Positions 45,601 through 53,089 of a stretch of 64,000 nt of DNA are shown here, piece by piece (within the stretch, counting starts at the first letter, position 1; each line of letters opens with the position of its first letter). Source of the stretch: Petrosia ficiformis (Eukaryota > Porifera > Demospongiae > Haplosclerida > Petrosiidae); NCBI GenBank assembly GCA_947044365.1, contig OX345636.1, forward strand, positions 49,392,896-49,456,895, in the 5' to 3' direction. Made by a program: the position numbers and the translations under genes. The notes beneath the pieces are model-generated. The model made no database searches. It was not told the origin of the DNA and saw only the letters and a list, made by a program, of their open reading frames with translations.

Positions 45601-46345
45601 ATAAACCCGAGGGCGTAGCCCGAGAGTTTATTAACTATTACCGAAGGTATATCCGTATACTCCCGGGTAGGCATGGCATAGCTTGTTTATACTATAGAAG
45701 CCATACTTTATAATCAATTAGGCCTACGCATGCGTACTAGAAACTTTAGTAGAAAGGTGAAGGTCACTATGGTGAAGAGGCTAGCTAGGGGAAGCGACGA
45801 TAAAGAGAACGACCCTGATTTGTATAATTTTAAATCTTCAAAGAAGTCTAAGACAGTAAAACACTTTGGTTTCCTGATGAGTGAGTCTAGAAAGGTGAAG
45901 GTCACTATGGTGAAGAGGCTAGCTAGGGGAAAGAGAACGACCTGATTTGGATTATTTTAAATCTTTAAAGAAGTCTAAGAGAGTAAAACGCTTTGGTTCC
46001 CTGACGAGTGAGTCTAGAATGGCAGAAATTACTAAAGGTTTCATTCCTTTTAATACCAAGAAAAACACCGACTGGTCTACATGTGTATGGCATGATTGGT
46101 TGATTGGTTTGGAAGCTATCAGGCATCATAGCCAAATCGTAATAAAGACTGGCAGAAACTTAGATACCATAAATAACATGTTACATTTTTTTTATAGGCC
46201 ATTCCTATGATTGCTTTTCCTTGAGTTTCCAATTATCTTGTTTGTAATAATTGTTTTAAAGCATGTAACCATTTTCATTCCTCCAGTATTGATGAACGGC
46301 ATATTTCTCCTACTGTTCAATACGATGACGAAAGGAAACATTTAG
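29840..46345 (+). CDS. Many-mini-exon gene of unknown function
   Basis: Fourteen proposed exons: 29840-29949, 30076-30175, 30608-30681, 31420-31456, 33684-33740, 39819-39898, 41205-41252, 41601-41646, 41971-42015, 42882-42949, 43780-43816, 44451-44483, 45061-45117 and 46287-46345. Every junction is AG/GT and every exit phase equals the next entry phase, unlikely by chance for so many. The encoded chain is hydrophilic, Ser/Thr/Asp/Glu-rich, starting with an [13 protein letters not shown] segment and a [12 protein letters not shown] helix. I recognise no domain. Exons recur as modules: D..E..NSTTTW (31420, 43780), LHDLF/LNDLF/FHDIL (33684, 45061, 41971), and ST/SI-starting exons (39819, 42882, 46287). 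The start codon and last exon are not identified. Exon 31420 has an in-frame TAG where 43780 has ATG. Introns reach 6 kb because of inserted elements. Confidence 0.5.
30749..31283. mobile_element. hAT-type MITE (535 bp)
   Basis: Left end CAGACTTGGAGTCAAATAC; right end, reverse-complemented, CAGGCTTGGGATCTAATAC. Flanking 8-mers TTTATAAT (30741-30748) and CTTATAAT (31284-31291) match 7 of 8, the hAT target-duplication length. The interior is full of TATTTGTATTT / AAATACAAATA words typical of such elements. It lies in an intron of the mini-exon gene. Confidence 0.8.
31420..31456 (+). pseudogene. Mini-exon with in-frame TAG
   Basis: 37 nt, phase 1 to 2, between CTACTTTAG and ATG|GTATGT. It aligns without gaps to the exon at 43780-43816 (also 37 nt, same GTATGT donor), but where that exon reads ACC ATG AAC this one reads ACA TAG AAT. 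It may be a nonsense mutation, a real gene end, or a skipped exon. Confidence 0.5.
31650..31880 (+). repeat. Dispersed repeat (GGGCCATC..TTGCTT..CC / AATTAATGG), copy 1
   Basis: TATGGCTCACAGGGCCATCC, TTAAGGAAGTTG, TTAATTAATGGCATGGC and CCAGCAGGAAGA occur in the same order as at 57815-58080. The beginning also resembles 46196-46215. The class is unknown. Confidence 0.6.
32245..33078. mobile_element. Foldback element (CAGGAGC..CAAAGGAGCA family)
   Basis: AGGAGCGCCGCGAAACAGCGCAAAGGAGCA and CATCTGTTGTCGAATCACAC (32268-32343) face their inverted copies GTGTGATTCGACAACAGATG...TGCTCCTTTGCGGCGCTCAT (about 32988-33043). It includes an AT microsatellite near 32420-32442. A shorter relative is at 51490-51767. 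Confidence 0.65.
33079..33640. repeat. CTAAACTAAA-rich degenerate repeat tract
   Basis: Dense AACTAAAGCTAAA / TTTAGTTTAG words in both orientations, probably the body of a MITE. A compositionally identical tract lies at 44505-44700 in a later intron of the same gene. Confidence 0.5.
33684..33740 (+). CDS. Mini-exon, HDLF type, module 1
   Basis: 57 nt, phase 2 to 2, CAACAAACAG|...TTTTCAG|GTTCAT. It encodes [17 protein letters not shown]. Same length and phase as 45061-45117 (..[13 protein letters not shown]), clearly a duplicate. Confidence 0.6.
34699..34768. repeat. Hairpin with ACAGCTCCACATGATGTTT arms
   Basis: ACAGCTCCACATGATGTTTT and GAAACATCATGTGAAGCTGT are imperfect inverted arms. A further partial copy, ACAGCTCCACATGACATTT, is at 34656. 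Confidence 0.6.
35040..36090 (+). pseudogene. Ty3/gypsy pol remnant, internally deleted
   Basis: In plus-strand frames with stops and shifts: end of protease and linker ([13 protein letters not shown]), then the RT start ([30 protein letters not shown]). At about 35545 it jumps directly to integrase core text ([15 protein letters not shown]) and an integrase C-terminus ([12 protein letters not shown]). Roughly RT motif A through the second integrase Asp is missing. It is related to, but not the same family member as, the element at 47.7-51.4 kb, with the same order and similar words. It lies in the 6-kb intron 33741-39818. Confidence 0.75.
36290..37600 (-). pseudogene. Second Ty3/gypsy lineage, RT-RNase H remnant
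   Basis: On the minus strand the order is a decayed protease tail, [58 protein letters not shown] (RT fingers and palm), then KCELDV and [16 protein letters not shown]. The RNase H text follows ([20 protein letters not shown]; a TDHK box after a frameshift near 36410). The YxDD box is disrupted. Its words differ from the 47.7-51.4 kb family, so it is a separate lineage. Dead copy. Confidence 0.75.
37900..38230 (-). pseudogene. Small gypsy RT remnant
   Basis: The minus strand reads [20 protein letters not shown], matching the MGVI...PTxWCAGM motif at the RT start, then after an internal deletion [12 protein letters not shown], the segment normally well downstream of the YxDD box. Confidence 0.55.
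38231..39818. other. No supported gene
   Basis: Intronic by the mini-exon model. A 121-codon plus-strand frame at 38460 has no motif or splice support. Confidence 0.3.
39819..39898 (+). CDS. Mini-exon, ST-start type, module 1
   Basis: 80 nt, phase 2 to 1, TTCTTCTAG|...TTTG|GTAAGT (strong donor). It encodes [16 protein letters not shown], then [12 protein letters not shown]. Confidence 0.6.
40232..40330. repeat. AT microsatellite and small hairpin
   Basis: A TA run at 40232-40250 precedes an inverted pair, GATTCATGCTATTT (about 40279) and AAATAGCATGAATC (about 40322). The word TTCATGCTA also recurs at about 40613 and 41019. Confidence 0.55.
41205..42949 (+). CDS. Mini-exons of module 2
   Basis: 41205-41252 (1 to 1, [17 protein letters not shown]), 41601-41646 (1 to 2, [15 protein letters not shown]), 41971-42015 (2 to 2, [14 protein letters not shown]) and 42882-42949 (2 to 1, [14 protein letters not shown]...). 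Donors are GTAATT, GTATGT, GTTAAA and GTATGT. The longer open frame reading through 41253 to 41452 is intron read-through. Confidence 0.5.
43780..46345 (+). CDS. Mini-exons of module 3
   Basis: 43780-43816 (1 to 2, [12 protein letters not shown]), 44451-44483 (2 to 2, [10 protein letters not shown]; donor GTAAGA), 45061-45117 (2 to 2, [18 protein letters not shown]) and 46287-46345 (2 to 1, [16 protein letters not shown]...). The extra 33-nt exon is absent from module 1. No further phase-1 exon was found before the LTR element at 47701. Confidence 0.5.
44505..44700. repeat. TTTAGT/ACTAAA-rich degenerate tract
   Basis: Short TAACTATAACTAAA and TTTAGTTAACTA words in both orientations, like 33079-33640. 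Probable MITE body; ends not resolved. Confidence 0.4.
45560..45680. mobile_element. Short palindromic element with CCGAGGGCGTAGCCCGAG core
   Basis: GGTAATAGTTAATAAAC and GTTTATTAACTATTACC are perfect arms around a small GC-rich loop. The core resembles those at about 27060, 28975 and 59225. Confidence 0.6.
45730..46210 (+). pseudogene. Coding remnant with internal duplication; Crypton/ZMYM-like segment
   Basis: A block encoding [14 protein letters not shown], then [19 protein letters not shown], is present twice (45750-45890 and 45890-46016), separated by a frameshift near 45940. The end reads [20 protein letters not shown]. This resembles the PxNTxxNTxWAxxxFxxW pattern found at the start of Crypton-type recombinases and their domesticated relatives (ZMYM/QRICH/KCTD1 group). 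It lies in an intron of the mini-exon gene. It could be an unrelated duplicated open segment; the family call is tentative. Confidence 0.45.
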
Positions 46346-47700
46346 GTTAGTTTCAGTATAATAATCATGTCATAGTTACTTGTTATAATTATATTATTGT
46401 TATAATTATTTTGATTCACATGACGTCATAATGTAATGCAAGATTCAGTTTCCACCTCATAAAATAAAAGACCAGCTACCTTAGTCACTTTCACTGGTAT
46501 CCACTTTTCAGGACCATGATAACTCTTAGCATATAACTTATCATCAAGATTAAATTTCCTTGGTACCGATACACTCTCTCTGTCTTTCTTGACCCAAAAT
46601 AATTAGCAGTACTTGCAATAATGATATATAACAATGTCAAAGCTTTGTCAGCTGCATTTCACTCAGTAAGTTGACTGTAAATAAGAGGATAGTTGGTTAT
46701 ATATATATTAACACACAGCTCTATAGTGTCGTAGTGAAAGATAGCTGAGAATCCTTATCAATCAGTTTTAAGATTCCTGTGAACTTCCTCAGACTGGTTT
46801 AGATCTTTTTTAAGATACTCTTTACTAGCTTGTTTTCGTTTCCCAGTTCCTTCGTTTACATTTAGTATGATATGTAATAACCTTTTATCTATAAGTGTTA
46901 TTTTGTAACAAAAACAGAAAGGTTTTAAATTTATCTCACATGTATGCATGATTTCACCCTAAATTTTGCACTATACTAAGCTCTTATTCTACACAAAAGT
47001 AATTTTTCACAGTTTCATACAGCTTGAGTTTACCCCCTCTACCAAATTTACTTAAGCATTCAACAACATCTCGGCTACAAGCCTTCTAGGCCCCTAAAAA
47101 CAACTTCAGAGGCATTACAATTTAAACAATTCCTAAGGGAGCAGTGGATTGATGATTTCCTGACACTACCCCCTTAACAATAACTCCTCTATGAAACCCT
47201 ATTTGCATGTTCAATAAATATATTAATTGAAGCCGTGAAACCTTTAGTCTTTCAATGGTGCTTACTCCAAAAAGTGAAGCTGAAGATGTTAGATTTGTAT
47301 TTAAACAAGGAAACAAAACAGCAATATAATAAACTAATATGAATTGACTCATTGTAGGGTAAAACAGATAAACTATAATTATAACAGTATTATACATAAT
47401 GAACAAAATATTTTACTTAAAAGATTTGAAGAGGGGAAAATTAAGTAAACAATTAATAATTAATTTTGTATACTTGTGAAAACTGTTTGAAATGGCAGTT
47501 ATCACTAGCACTAGCAAATGTAATACTTTGAGGATATCAATAAGAAGAACTAATTGCCATACATACGGTAACTCTAGTTATATCCGCAACTTTATTGTGT
47601 TGATTCATAACAAACTAATACCTTGTTGAAAAACTGTAATTATAAGAAACACATGGTGAGGTGCATTGGGATTGTACACTCTACGCAATCCTCTAATATA
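46346..47700. other. No gene seen
   Basis: AT-rich, without strong splice-paired frames. GGCCCCTAAAAACAACTTCAG near 47090 resembles text at about 29540 (GGCCCCTGAGGTTACTTCTG), a minor repeat. Confidence 0.3.
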
Positions 47701-47933
47701 TGTAACATTAACAGATTCACTAATAACTCAATAATAATAAAATAAGAAAGATGTCCAGTATTTATACAAAATCCAATAGAATGTTCTAGATATTTATACA
47801 AGAATGTTCTAGATACATAATTAAGAAACTGTGAACCTAACACCTCTAAACACATTGTAAATACACAAATAAACACCTAAGAGGACATTATATTAAAAGG
47901 TCACATAGTTAACATAGGTCACCTCATGCCACA
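47701..47933 (-). repeat. 3' LTR
   Basis: 233 bp, TG...CA ended, identical by eye to 51173-51405. The open frame through each LTR (FICVFTMCLEVLG...) is fortuitous. Confidence 0.92.
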
Positions 47934-49225
47934 TCTCCCCTTCCTGGGATGTATCTGTTGGGTGGACGGATTGTTGCATTTGTTCGTGATCGAGTCATGA
48001 CTGGGCTTCGTTGTCGTGTTGTATTGGCAATCGGTTTCTCCCTATGATCAGAATTAGATGGCAACACAACAAGATGTTGTCTGTTTCTCCGGACTTGTCC
48101 ACTGGGAGTATCAACTAGATAGGATCGTGGAGTGTTTGATGGAGCGACAACTCTTCCTGGAACCTGTTGATTTCCTGTATTTACCCAAACTTCAGTATTA
48201 TTAGGAATGAAAGGTAGAGGGTGAACTCGATGGCGAATATCATAATAACGTTTCTGTTTCCTTTTGTAGTCACTATTGCATTGTCGGAATTCTTCAAGAT
48301 ATTCCCATTTTGGGCACAAATGTTCTTTCAACTGAGGAAGATTGGTTCGAAGTGACCTTCCCATGAGGAGTCGTGCTGGAGAGATGTTACACCACAGTAA
48401 AGGTGTGGTACGGTAATTGAGTAAAGCCATGTACGGATCACTAGATTGCTTCAGTAGTCTCTTCACTGTCTGGACTGTACGTTCTGCCTGTCCATTGCTC
48501 TGGGGAAAGTGGGGACTGGATGTTATGTGAGTAAAATCATACGATTTAGAGAAGTCAGTGAATTCTTGTGATGTGTATTGAGGACCATTGTCACTCACAA
48601 TTTGTTTTCCATGAAGTAGGAGTTTGTTGTGGATGCTCAGTTCACTTCGAACTTTCCAGTATGGTCCTATGGGAATATCAATATTGTTTTTAGTTGGCCA
48701 TCCCTGCTGGCAGTACCCGATAAGTCTTGAGCAGATTGGGTCTGCCGCCTGTGCCTCACGGTATTCGTCTAGTCTCGTGTTGCTAGCTGGGAGATGAGCC
48801 ACACAGGCATCTATAAAAGTCTCTGCTATTTCTTGAAGTTCCGAGATATCAGATGGTAGTGGTGATCGTGATAACGTGTCAGCTGTGTACATGAGTTTCC
48901 CAGGTACATGGACAATTGAATAGCTGAATCTGTTAAGTCTTAGTCGAAATCGTAGCACTCTAGGTGGTAGACTATCCAAGTTCTTCATTCCCAACAGAGG
49001 GACCAGAGGCTTGTGATCAGTCTCTATCATAAACTCCAGACCAAGAAGATAACTTGCAAATTTCTCACATGCCCATGTGGTGGCCAAAGCCTCCTTCTCA
49101 ATTTGGGCATACCGTCTTTCGGTTTCAGTCATTGTACGAGAGGCAAATGCTACAGGTTTCCACAAATCATTGCTCTTCTGCAGTAATACAGCTCCTAAAC
49201 CATAAGATGATGCATCAGCAGACAC
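47924..49225 (-). CDS. pol: RNase H and truncated integrase block of the LTR element
   Basis: RNase H: SADASSYGLGAVLLQ (Asp), EKEALATTWACEKF (Glu) and IETDHKPLVPL (Asp) are present; the frame is open back to about 49390, so 49225 is not a true start. Integrase: after NKLLLHGKQ the text jumps to IVSDNGPQYTSQEF, so the HHCC zinc finger and first catalytic Asp are deleted in frame. The second Asp (SDNG) and the Glu (GQAERTVQTVK) remain. The C-terminal part (EVWVNTGNQQVPGRVV) is intact and ends inside the LTR edge. Strand transfer should be impossible without the first Asp. Confidence 0.88.
   Translation of the reverse strand: MSADASSYGLGAVLLQKSNDLWKPVAFASRTMTETERRYAQIEKEALATTWACEKFASYLLGLEFMIETDHKPLVPLLGMKNLDSLPPRVLRFRLRLNRFSYSIVHVPGKLMYTADTLSRSPLPSDISELQEIAETFIDACVAHLPASNTRLDEYREAQAADPICSRLIGYCQQGWPTKNNIDIPIGPYWKVRSELSIHNKLLLHGKQIVSDNGPQYTSQEFTDFSKSYDFTHITSSPHFPQSNGQAERTVQTVKRLLKQSSDPYMALLNYRTTPLLWCNISPARLLMGRSLRTNLPQLKEHLCPKWEYLEEFRQCNSDYKRKQKRYYDIRHRVHPLPFIPNNTEVWVNTGNQQVPGRVVAPSNTPRSYLVDTPSGQVRRNRQHLVVLPSNSDHREKPIANTTRQRSPVMTRSRTNATIRPPNRYIPGRGDVA
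47934..47945 (-). promoter_or_regulatory. Polypurine tract
   Basis: The element strand reads AGGAAGGGGAGA immediately before the 3' LTR start TGTGGC, the usual plus-strand primer position. Confidence 0.85.
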
Positions 49226-49310
49226 TTTTGTTTGGGCTTCTGGATTGTAGAGGGTGAGAGTAGTTGGCTGTGAGAGCTCGTTCTTGATACTAGAGAATGC
49301 TTGCTCTTGA

Positions 49311-50018
49311 TTAGGACCCCACAGCCACGCTTGCTTTTTGCTGAGCAGCTCTCGAAGAGGCTGGGTAAGCTCTGCTAGGTTTCTCGAGAATTAGCTGATT
49401 AACCATACCGAGGAACCGTCTGAGTTCGGGGACGTTTGTGGGGGGTTCCATCTGAAGGATTGATGAGGTCTTTGCCGGGTCAGCTTGGATTCCATTTTCA
49501 TCTATAAGGTGACCAAGAAAAGTTATTTTAAATTTTGCAAACTCACATTTATCTATGTTCAGTGTGACACCTGCTTCTTTAATCCGTTTGAGGACGGAAG
49601 TTACTCTCTTGTGGTGTTCTTCCATGTCTTTTGCAAAAATTAGGATGTCATCCATTAAACAGAGAACTCCTTCTAGCCCTCTAAGAATGTTGTTCATTCT
49701 CTTCTGAAAGAGTTCTGGGGCACTTGATATTCCGAAGGGTAATTTGTTGAAGCAGTATCTGCCATAAGGTGTTATGAATGTAGTGAGCAGTCTTGACTCT
49801 TTTGCGAGTGGGATCTGCCAGAATCCGCTGTTGGCGTCCAATTTGCTGAAGACTTTGGCTCCCGCTAGTTGTGCTAGAGTGTCATCGACCTTTGGGAGTG
49901 GGTGGACTTCTCGAAGAACACTTTCATTAAGAGGCTTAAGGTCAACGCAGATCCGAATGGACCCAGACTTCTTCGGGACTACTACCATTCCAGCACACCA
50001 TGGTGTTGGTTGGTCCAC
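49311..50018 (-). CDS. pol: Reverse transcriptase block of the LTR element (frameshifted)
   Basis: The frame starts at VISKVDQPTPWCAGM (open from about 50036, after the deletion junction). RT motifs in order: [30 protein letters not shown] (motif A Asp), LPFGISSAPELFQKRM (motif B), CLMDDILIFAKD (motif C, MDD in place of the commoner YxDD context), FLGHLIDENGI and LRRFLGMVNQL. About 5 nt are missing at about 49391, after which the product runs off in a wrong frame. It would copy element RNA into cDNA if repaired or complemented. Confidence 0.88.
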   Translation of the reverse strand: MDQPTPWCAGMVVVPKKSGSIRICVDLKPLNESVLREVHPLPKVDDTLAQLAGAKVFSKLDANSGFWQIPLAKESRLLTTFITPYGRYCFNKLPFGISSAPELFQKRMNNILRGLEGVLCLMDDILIFAKDMEEHHKRVTSVLKRIKEAGVTLNIDKCEFAKFKITFLGHLIDENGIQADPAKTSSILQMEPPTNVPELRRFLGMVNQLILEKPSRAYPASSRAAQQKASVAVGS

Positions 50019-50026
50019 CTTGGAAA

Positions 50027-51154
50027 TTACACCGCTAAGTTCAAGGAGGTGATTGCTGGGAGTCCTAACAAGTTTGTTTTTAAACCGGCAACCACGAATA
50101 CTGGGTGGTTGATTGACTTGCCTTTGTAGCTAATTTCTCCTATGAACTGTCCAATGACTTGTAATGGTTGACGCGATGGGCCATAAAGGATTTTCTCTGG
50201 TGGGGTTAGTTGGTGTTTCCCTAAATTTTTGTAGCTCTCTTCAGATATCGCTGTTACTTCTGCACCTGTGTCCATCTTGAAGGTGAGCATCTGTCTTTGC
50301 AGTTGGAGTTTGATAGTCCACGACGTCTCCAGACCAGTTGTCAGTGTGTCTAAGAATGCAGTGTCAAGATGGCTTTTACTTGTGACTTCTGATACGGGTG
50401 CCGTCGACGTTCGCTTGGAGTAACACTGGGTACTGTAGTGGCCTTTCTTCTGGCACCGATGGCACGTAACGTCTCTAGCTGGGCATTTATCCCTTGAATG
50501 TAGTTCTTTCCCGCAACGAGTACACTGTTTCGGATGCTTAGGACTGGGTTTGGCTCTTGGTCTGTTTTTGAAACCTCCCCGATGTGATCGTATTTCTTCA
50601 AGAGTACTCGAGGTTCCTCCCTTGAGTAACTGTTGTTGCTCTTGGACCGCTTCTCTTTGGCGTATCCTTTTCTTGGCCTTTTCTAGTGTTAGGTCTGCAT
50701 CTATTTGTAAGTTCTCGGAGAGAGCAGAATCTTTAATTCCCACAACTAGTCGATCTCTGATCATTTCCGACTTCAACTCTCCGTAGTCACAGTTTTCTGC
50801 AAGCTGATACAAGTGTGTAATATACTGTTCAGCTGATTCGCCTTCCAGTTGCTTTCGACGATTGAACCTTGCTCGTTCAAAGATTACGTTTTTGCGTATC
50901 TTGAAGAAGGAATCGAATTTCAACATAACGGCGTCGTATGCTTGAGTCTCTTCCCGAGAGGGATTGGTTGATGCGAGGACGTCTTCCGCTTCTTCGCCGA
51001 GACAATATAAGAGCGTGTTGACTTGTTTACTCGCATCGTCTTGAGAGAGACCTGAAGCGACTCGGAATTGCTCAAATCGCCTCTTCCATCGTGGCCAGTC
51101 ATCAGGAGTTTTAAAATCAAAAGGACTTGGGGGTTTTAGCTGCACTTGTGCCAT
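50027..51154 (-). CDS. gag: Gag-protease of the LTR element (3' end truncated)
   Basis: 375 codons; the ATG lies 2 nt beyond the PBS. The N-terminal half is a retrotransposon Gag domain (WPRWKRRFEQFRVASGL; a central RLVVGIKD helix). Two CCHC knuckles (C-x2-C-x4-H-x4-C) start near residues 210 and 233, for nucleic-acid binding. An aspartic protease site, MDTGAEVTAIS, is near residue 295, and the domain end LGLPAITSLNLA is present. The frame then hits a stop where about 80 codons linking to RT are lost; the older remnant at 35160-35430 keeps that linker. Gag packages element RNA and the protease matures the polyprotein. Confidence 0.88.
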   Translation of the reverse strand: MAQVQLKPPSPFDFKTPDDWPRWKRRFEQFRVASGLSQDDASKQVNTLLYCLGEEAEDVLASTNPSREETQAYDAVMLKFDSFFKIRKNVIFERARFNRRKQLEGESAEQYITHLYQLAENCDYGELKSEMIRDRLVVGIKDSALSENLQIDADLTLEKAKKRIRQREAVQEQQQLLKGGTSSTLEEIRSHRGGFKNRPRAKPSPKHPKQCTRCGKELHSRDKCPARDVTCHRCQKKGHYSTQCYSKRTSTAPVSEVTSKSHLDTAFLDTLTTGLETSWTIKLQLQRQMLTFKMDTGAEVTAISEESYKNLGKHQLTPPEKILYGPSRQPLQVIGQFIGEISYKGKSINHPVFVVAGLKTNLLGLPAITSLNLAV

Positions 51155-51155
51155 A

Positions 51156-51172
51156 TCCCACTTCTGACACCA
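51156..51172 (-). promoter_or_regulatory. Primer binding site
   Basis: Directly after the 5' LTR the element strand reads TGGTGTCAGAAGTGGGA. Its complement ends in CCA, as required for pairing to a tRNA 3' end. The tRNA species is not assigned. Confidence 0.8.
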
Positions 51173-51405
51173 TGTAACATTAACAGATTCACTAATAACT
51201 CAATAATAATAAAATAAGAAAGATGTCCAGTATTTATACAAAATCCAATAGAATGTTCTAGATATTTATACAAGAATGTTCTAGATACATAATTAAGAAA
51301 CTGTGAACCTAACACCTCTAAACACATTGTAAATACACAAATAAACACCTAAGAGGACATTATATTAAAAGGTCACATAGTTAACATAGGTCACCTCATG
51401 CCACA
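51173..51405 (-). repeat. 5' LTR
   Basis: Matches the left LTR base for base as far as I can read. The target duplication ATATA follows immediately. Confidence 0.92.
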
Positions 51406-51489
51406 ATATACACCCTTGAGATGTCTGTTTATAAGAGAGCACATGAAAATAACATTATTAGGCTGAACCACAAATTTTGTACACAACCA

Positions 51490-51767
51490 TATCAGGAGCT
51501 TACAAGTGCTATGAAGCGCTGTAAATGAGCATCAAATTCAGTGTATTTTTGAATCCATCGGTTGACAAATGACATGTTTTGTGAATTCCCTTATAAATAA
51601 AATTACCAGTCAAGTTGTGATAAAAATTATTAAGGGAAATTACACTCCAAAACCCACAATTTTGTATATGGAAGAAAGTTGGAGGTGTTTTTCAACAACA
51701 GTTGACTACACAAGTTTGATGCTCTTTCGTAGTGTTTTGTGGTGCTCATAAGCTCCTGTCCATATTT
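51490..51767. mobile_element. Small foldback MITE, relative of 32245-33078
   Basis: TCAGGAGCTTACAAGTGCT...GAGCATCAAATT at the left faces GATGCTCTTTCG...GTGCTCATAAGCTCCTG at the right. About 280 bp, no coding capacity. Confidence 0.6.
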
Positions 51768-52072
51768 TGTTATTGAAAGAATACAAATTCAAATAATGAT
51801 TTATTTTATAAAGAATTCTGTTGTTCCTAAGGGATGATTGGTAATAATAATTCATGTATATATAAATTATAATTGTAATGGGAACCAAGTAAAAGATTTA
51901 TAGTCTAAACCTACAACAATGATGGCAAGTGAGCAGAGCCAAACTATCTCACAAATGATTGCACCACATAGCCATGCAGACAAAGAGAATGAGATTAAGG
52001 GTCTTCATGGATGTATAATTAACATTAACTTTAACAAGTAGCTAATGAGTGGATGGACATTTTTTTCTGTAG

Positions 52073-52160
52073 AAGTGTATCAATTGTTATAATTCATCAT
52101 TTATTCATTACAAGGAATTTCAGCATACAATGGTCTACCATCTTTGTGCATGTTGTGGAG
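52073..52160 (+). CDS. Candidate isolated exon encoding a Cys/His-rich segment
   Basis: Flanked by TTTTTTCTGTAG and GGAG|GTAGTA. In phase 0 it encodes 29 codons with KCINCYNSS, two His and LCACCGG: a CxxC...H...H...CxCC arrangement that could bind zinc. Its entry phase does not fit the last mini-exon upstream and no partner exon was found. Confidence 0.25.
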
Positions 52161-52264
52161 GTAGTATATGTAAAAATATCAACCTAGTAGCAGGTATATA
52201 TATACAATGTACAAAAATATACATCTGGGCTTCAATTGGAAATGTAGGGTAGGAAAATATAATC

Positions 52265-52293
52265 ATATATATATATATATATATGTATATACA

Positions 52294-52332
<39 letters not shown>

Positions 52333-52400
52333 TTTATACATGTATATAATATATATATATAATTATATATATATAATTATATATACATATATATAGTATG
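52265..52400. repeat. AT microsatellite cluster
   Basis: Several interrupted TA runs. Another 47-bp TA run is at 52635-52681. Confidence 0.85.
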
Positions 52401-52464
52401 ATGGTGACATCATCCCTTTGATGTGGTAACTATGCAGGAGATCTCACCATCATATAAGAAGATA

Positions 52465-52622
52465 TTGTATATAGTATGCTAATAGGTCCTATATACTGCA
52501 TATAGGACCCTTGTTTTGTGTCCTCGAATGTGATATAGCTCTTGCAGGCTGGGACTCTATCACATCCTTACACACAAAACTCAGTTCCTGTATATAGGAC
52601 CTGTAAGCATACTATATAATAT
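52465..52622. mobile_element. Short foldback MITE between AT runs
   Basis: TATAGTATGCTAATAGGTCC at the left and GGACCTGTAAGCATACTATA at the right, about 60-bp imperfect arms with GTTTTGTGTCC/CACACAAAAC inside. A smaller hairpin, ATGATGGTGA...TCACCATCAT, is just left at about 52400-52456. Confidence 0.6.
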
Positions 52623-52630
52623 ACATGTGC

Positions 52631-52682
<52 letters not shown>

Positions 52683-53089
52683 CATGGCTTTGATGTGTGT
52701 ATAGGTAATATCAGACCTGAACCCAAAGATAGCACCCTGACGTGAAGCTGAGTGCTGTTATCAAGGAGTGTGTATCTAGTATTGCTGATACACATTGTGA
52801 AGACTTGCTTCATACATGTATTAGCTGGGATGAAAATGGGAAAACAATATTAGAAGTTTTGTCAGCAAAAAGTAAATGAAGGTTTACACGTATTTTTATC
52901 AATGTTGTTCTTAGTGTAAGCGACTAATTATTGGCATGTACCTATTATCGGCATTGTCAATACGTTGTACATACGCAATATAATTAAGTATAATTTGGAC
53001 ATCACTTGATCACATGATCAATCATTCATCACTTGTGCTGTAGGTAAGTATTGAAGCATTATTATATGTATATCTACAATCTTGTCTAC

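Larger units (their letters stand above)
47701..51405 (-). mobile_element. Ty3/gypsy LTR retrotransposon, 3.7 kb, recent but internally deleted
   Basis: Two 233-bp LTRs (47701-47933 and 51173-51405) appear identical and, on the element strand, begin TGTGGCATGAGG and end ATGTTACA. They are flanked by the 5-bp duplication ATATA (47696-47700 and 51406-51410). Order on the minus strand: 5' LTR, PBS, gag-protease, RT, RNase H-integrase, PPT, 3' LTR, which is Ty3/gypsy order. Coding blocks are broken by deletions at about 50030 (protease-RT linker), 49391 (about 5 nt) and 48606 (integrase zinc finger and first catalytic Asp). Identical LTRs mean very recent insertion, yet the body cannot encode the full enzyme set. 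It may have been mobilised by a relative. Confidence 0.92.

Noticed and set aside
47640..47876. 78-codon minus-strand frame, nearly identical to one at 51136-51348
   Set aside because: It lies across the two LTRs and is duplicated only because the LTRs are identical.
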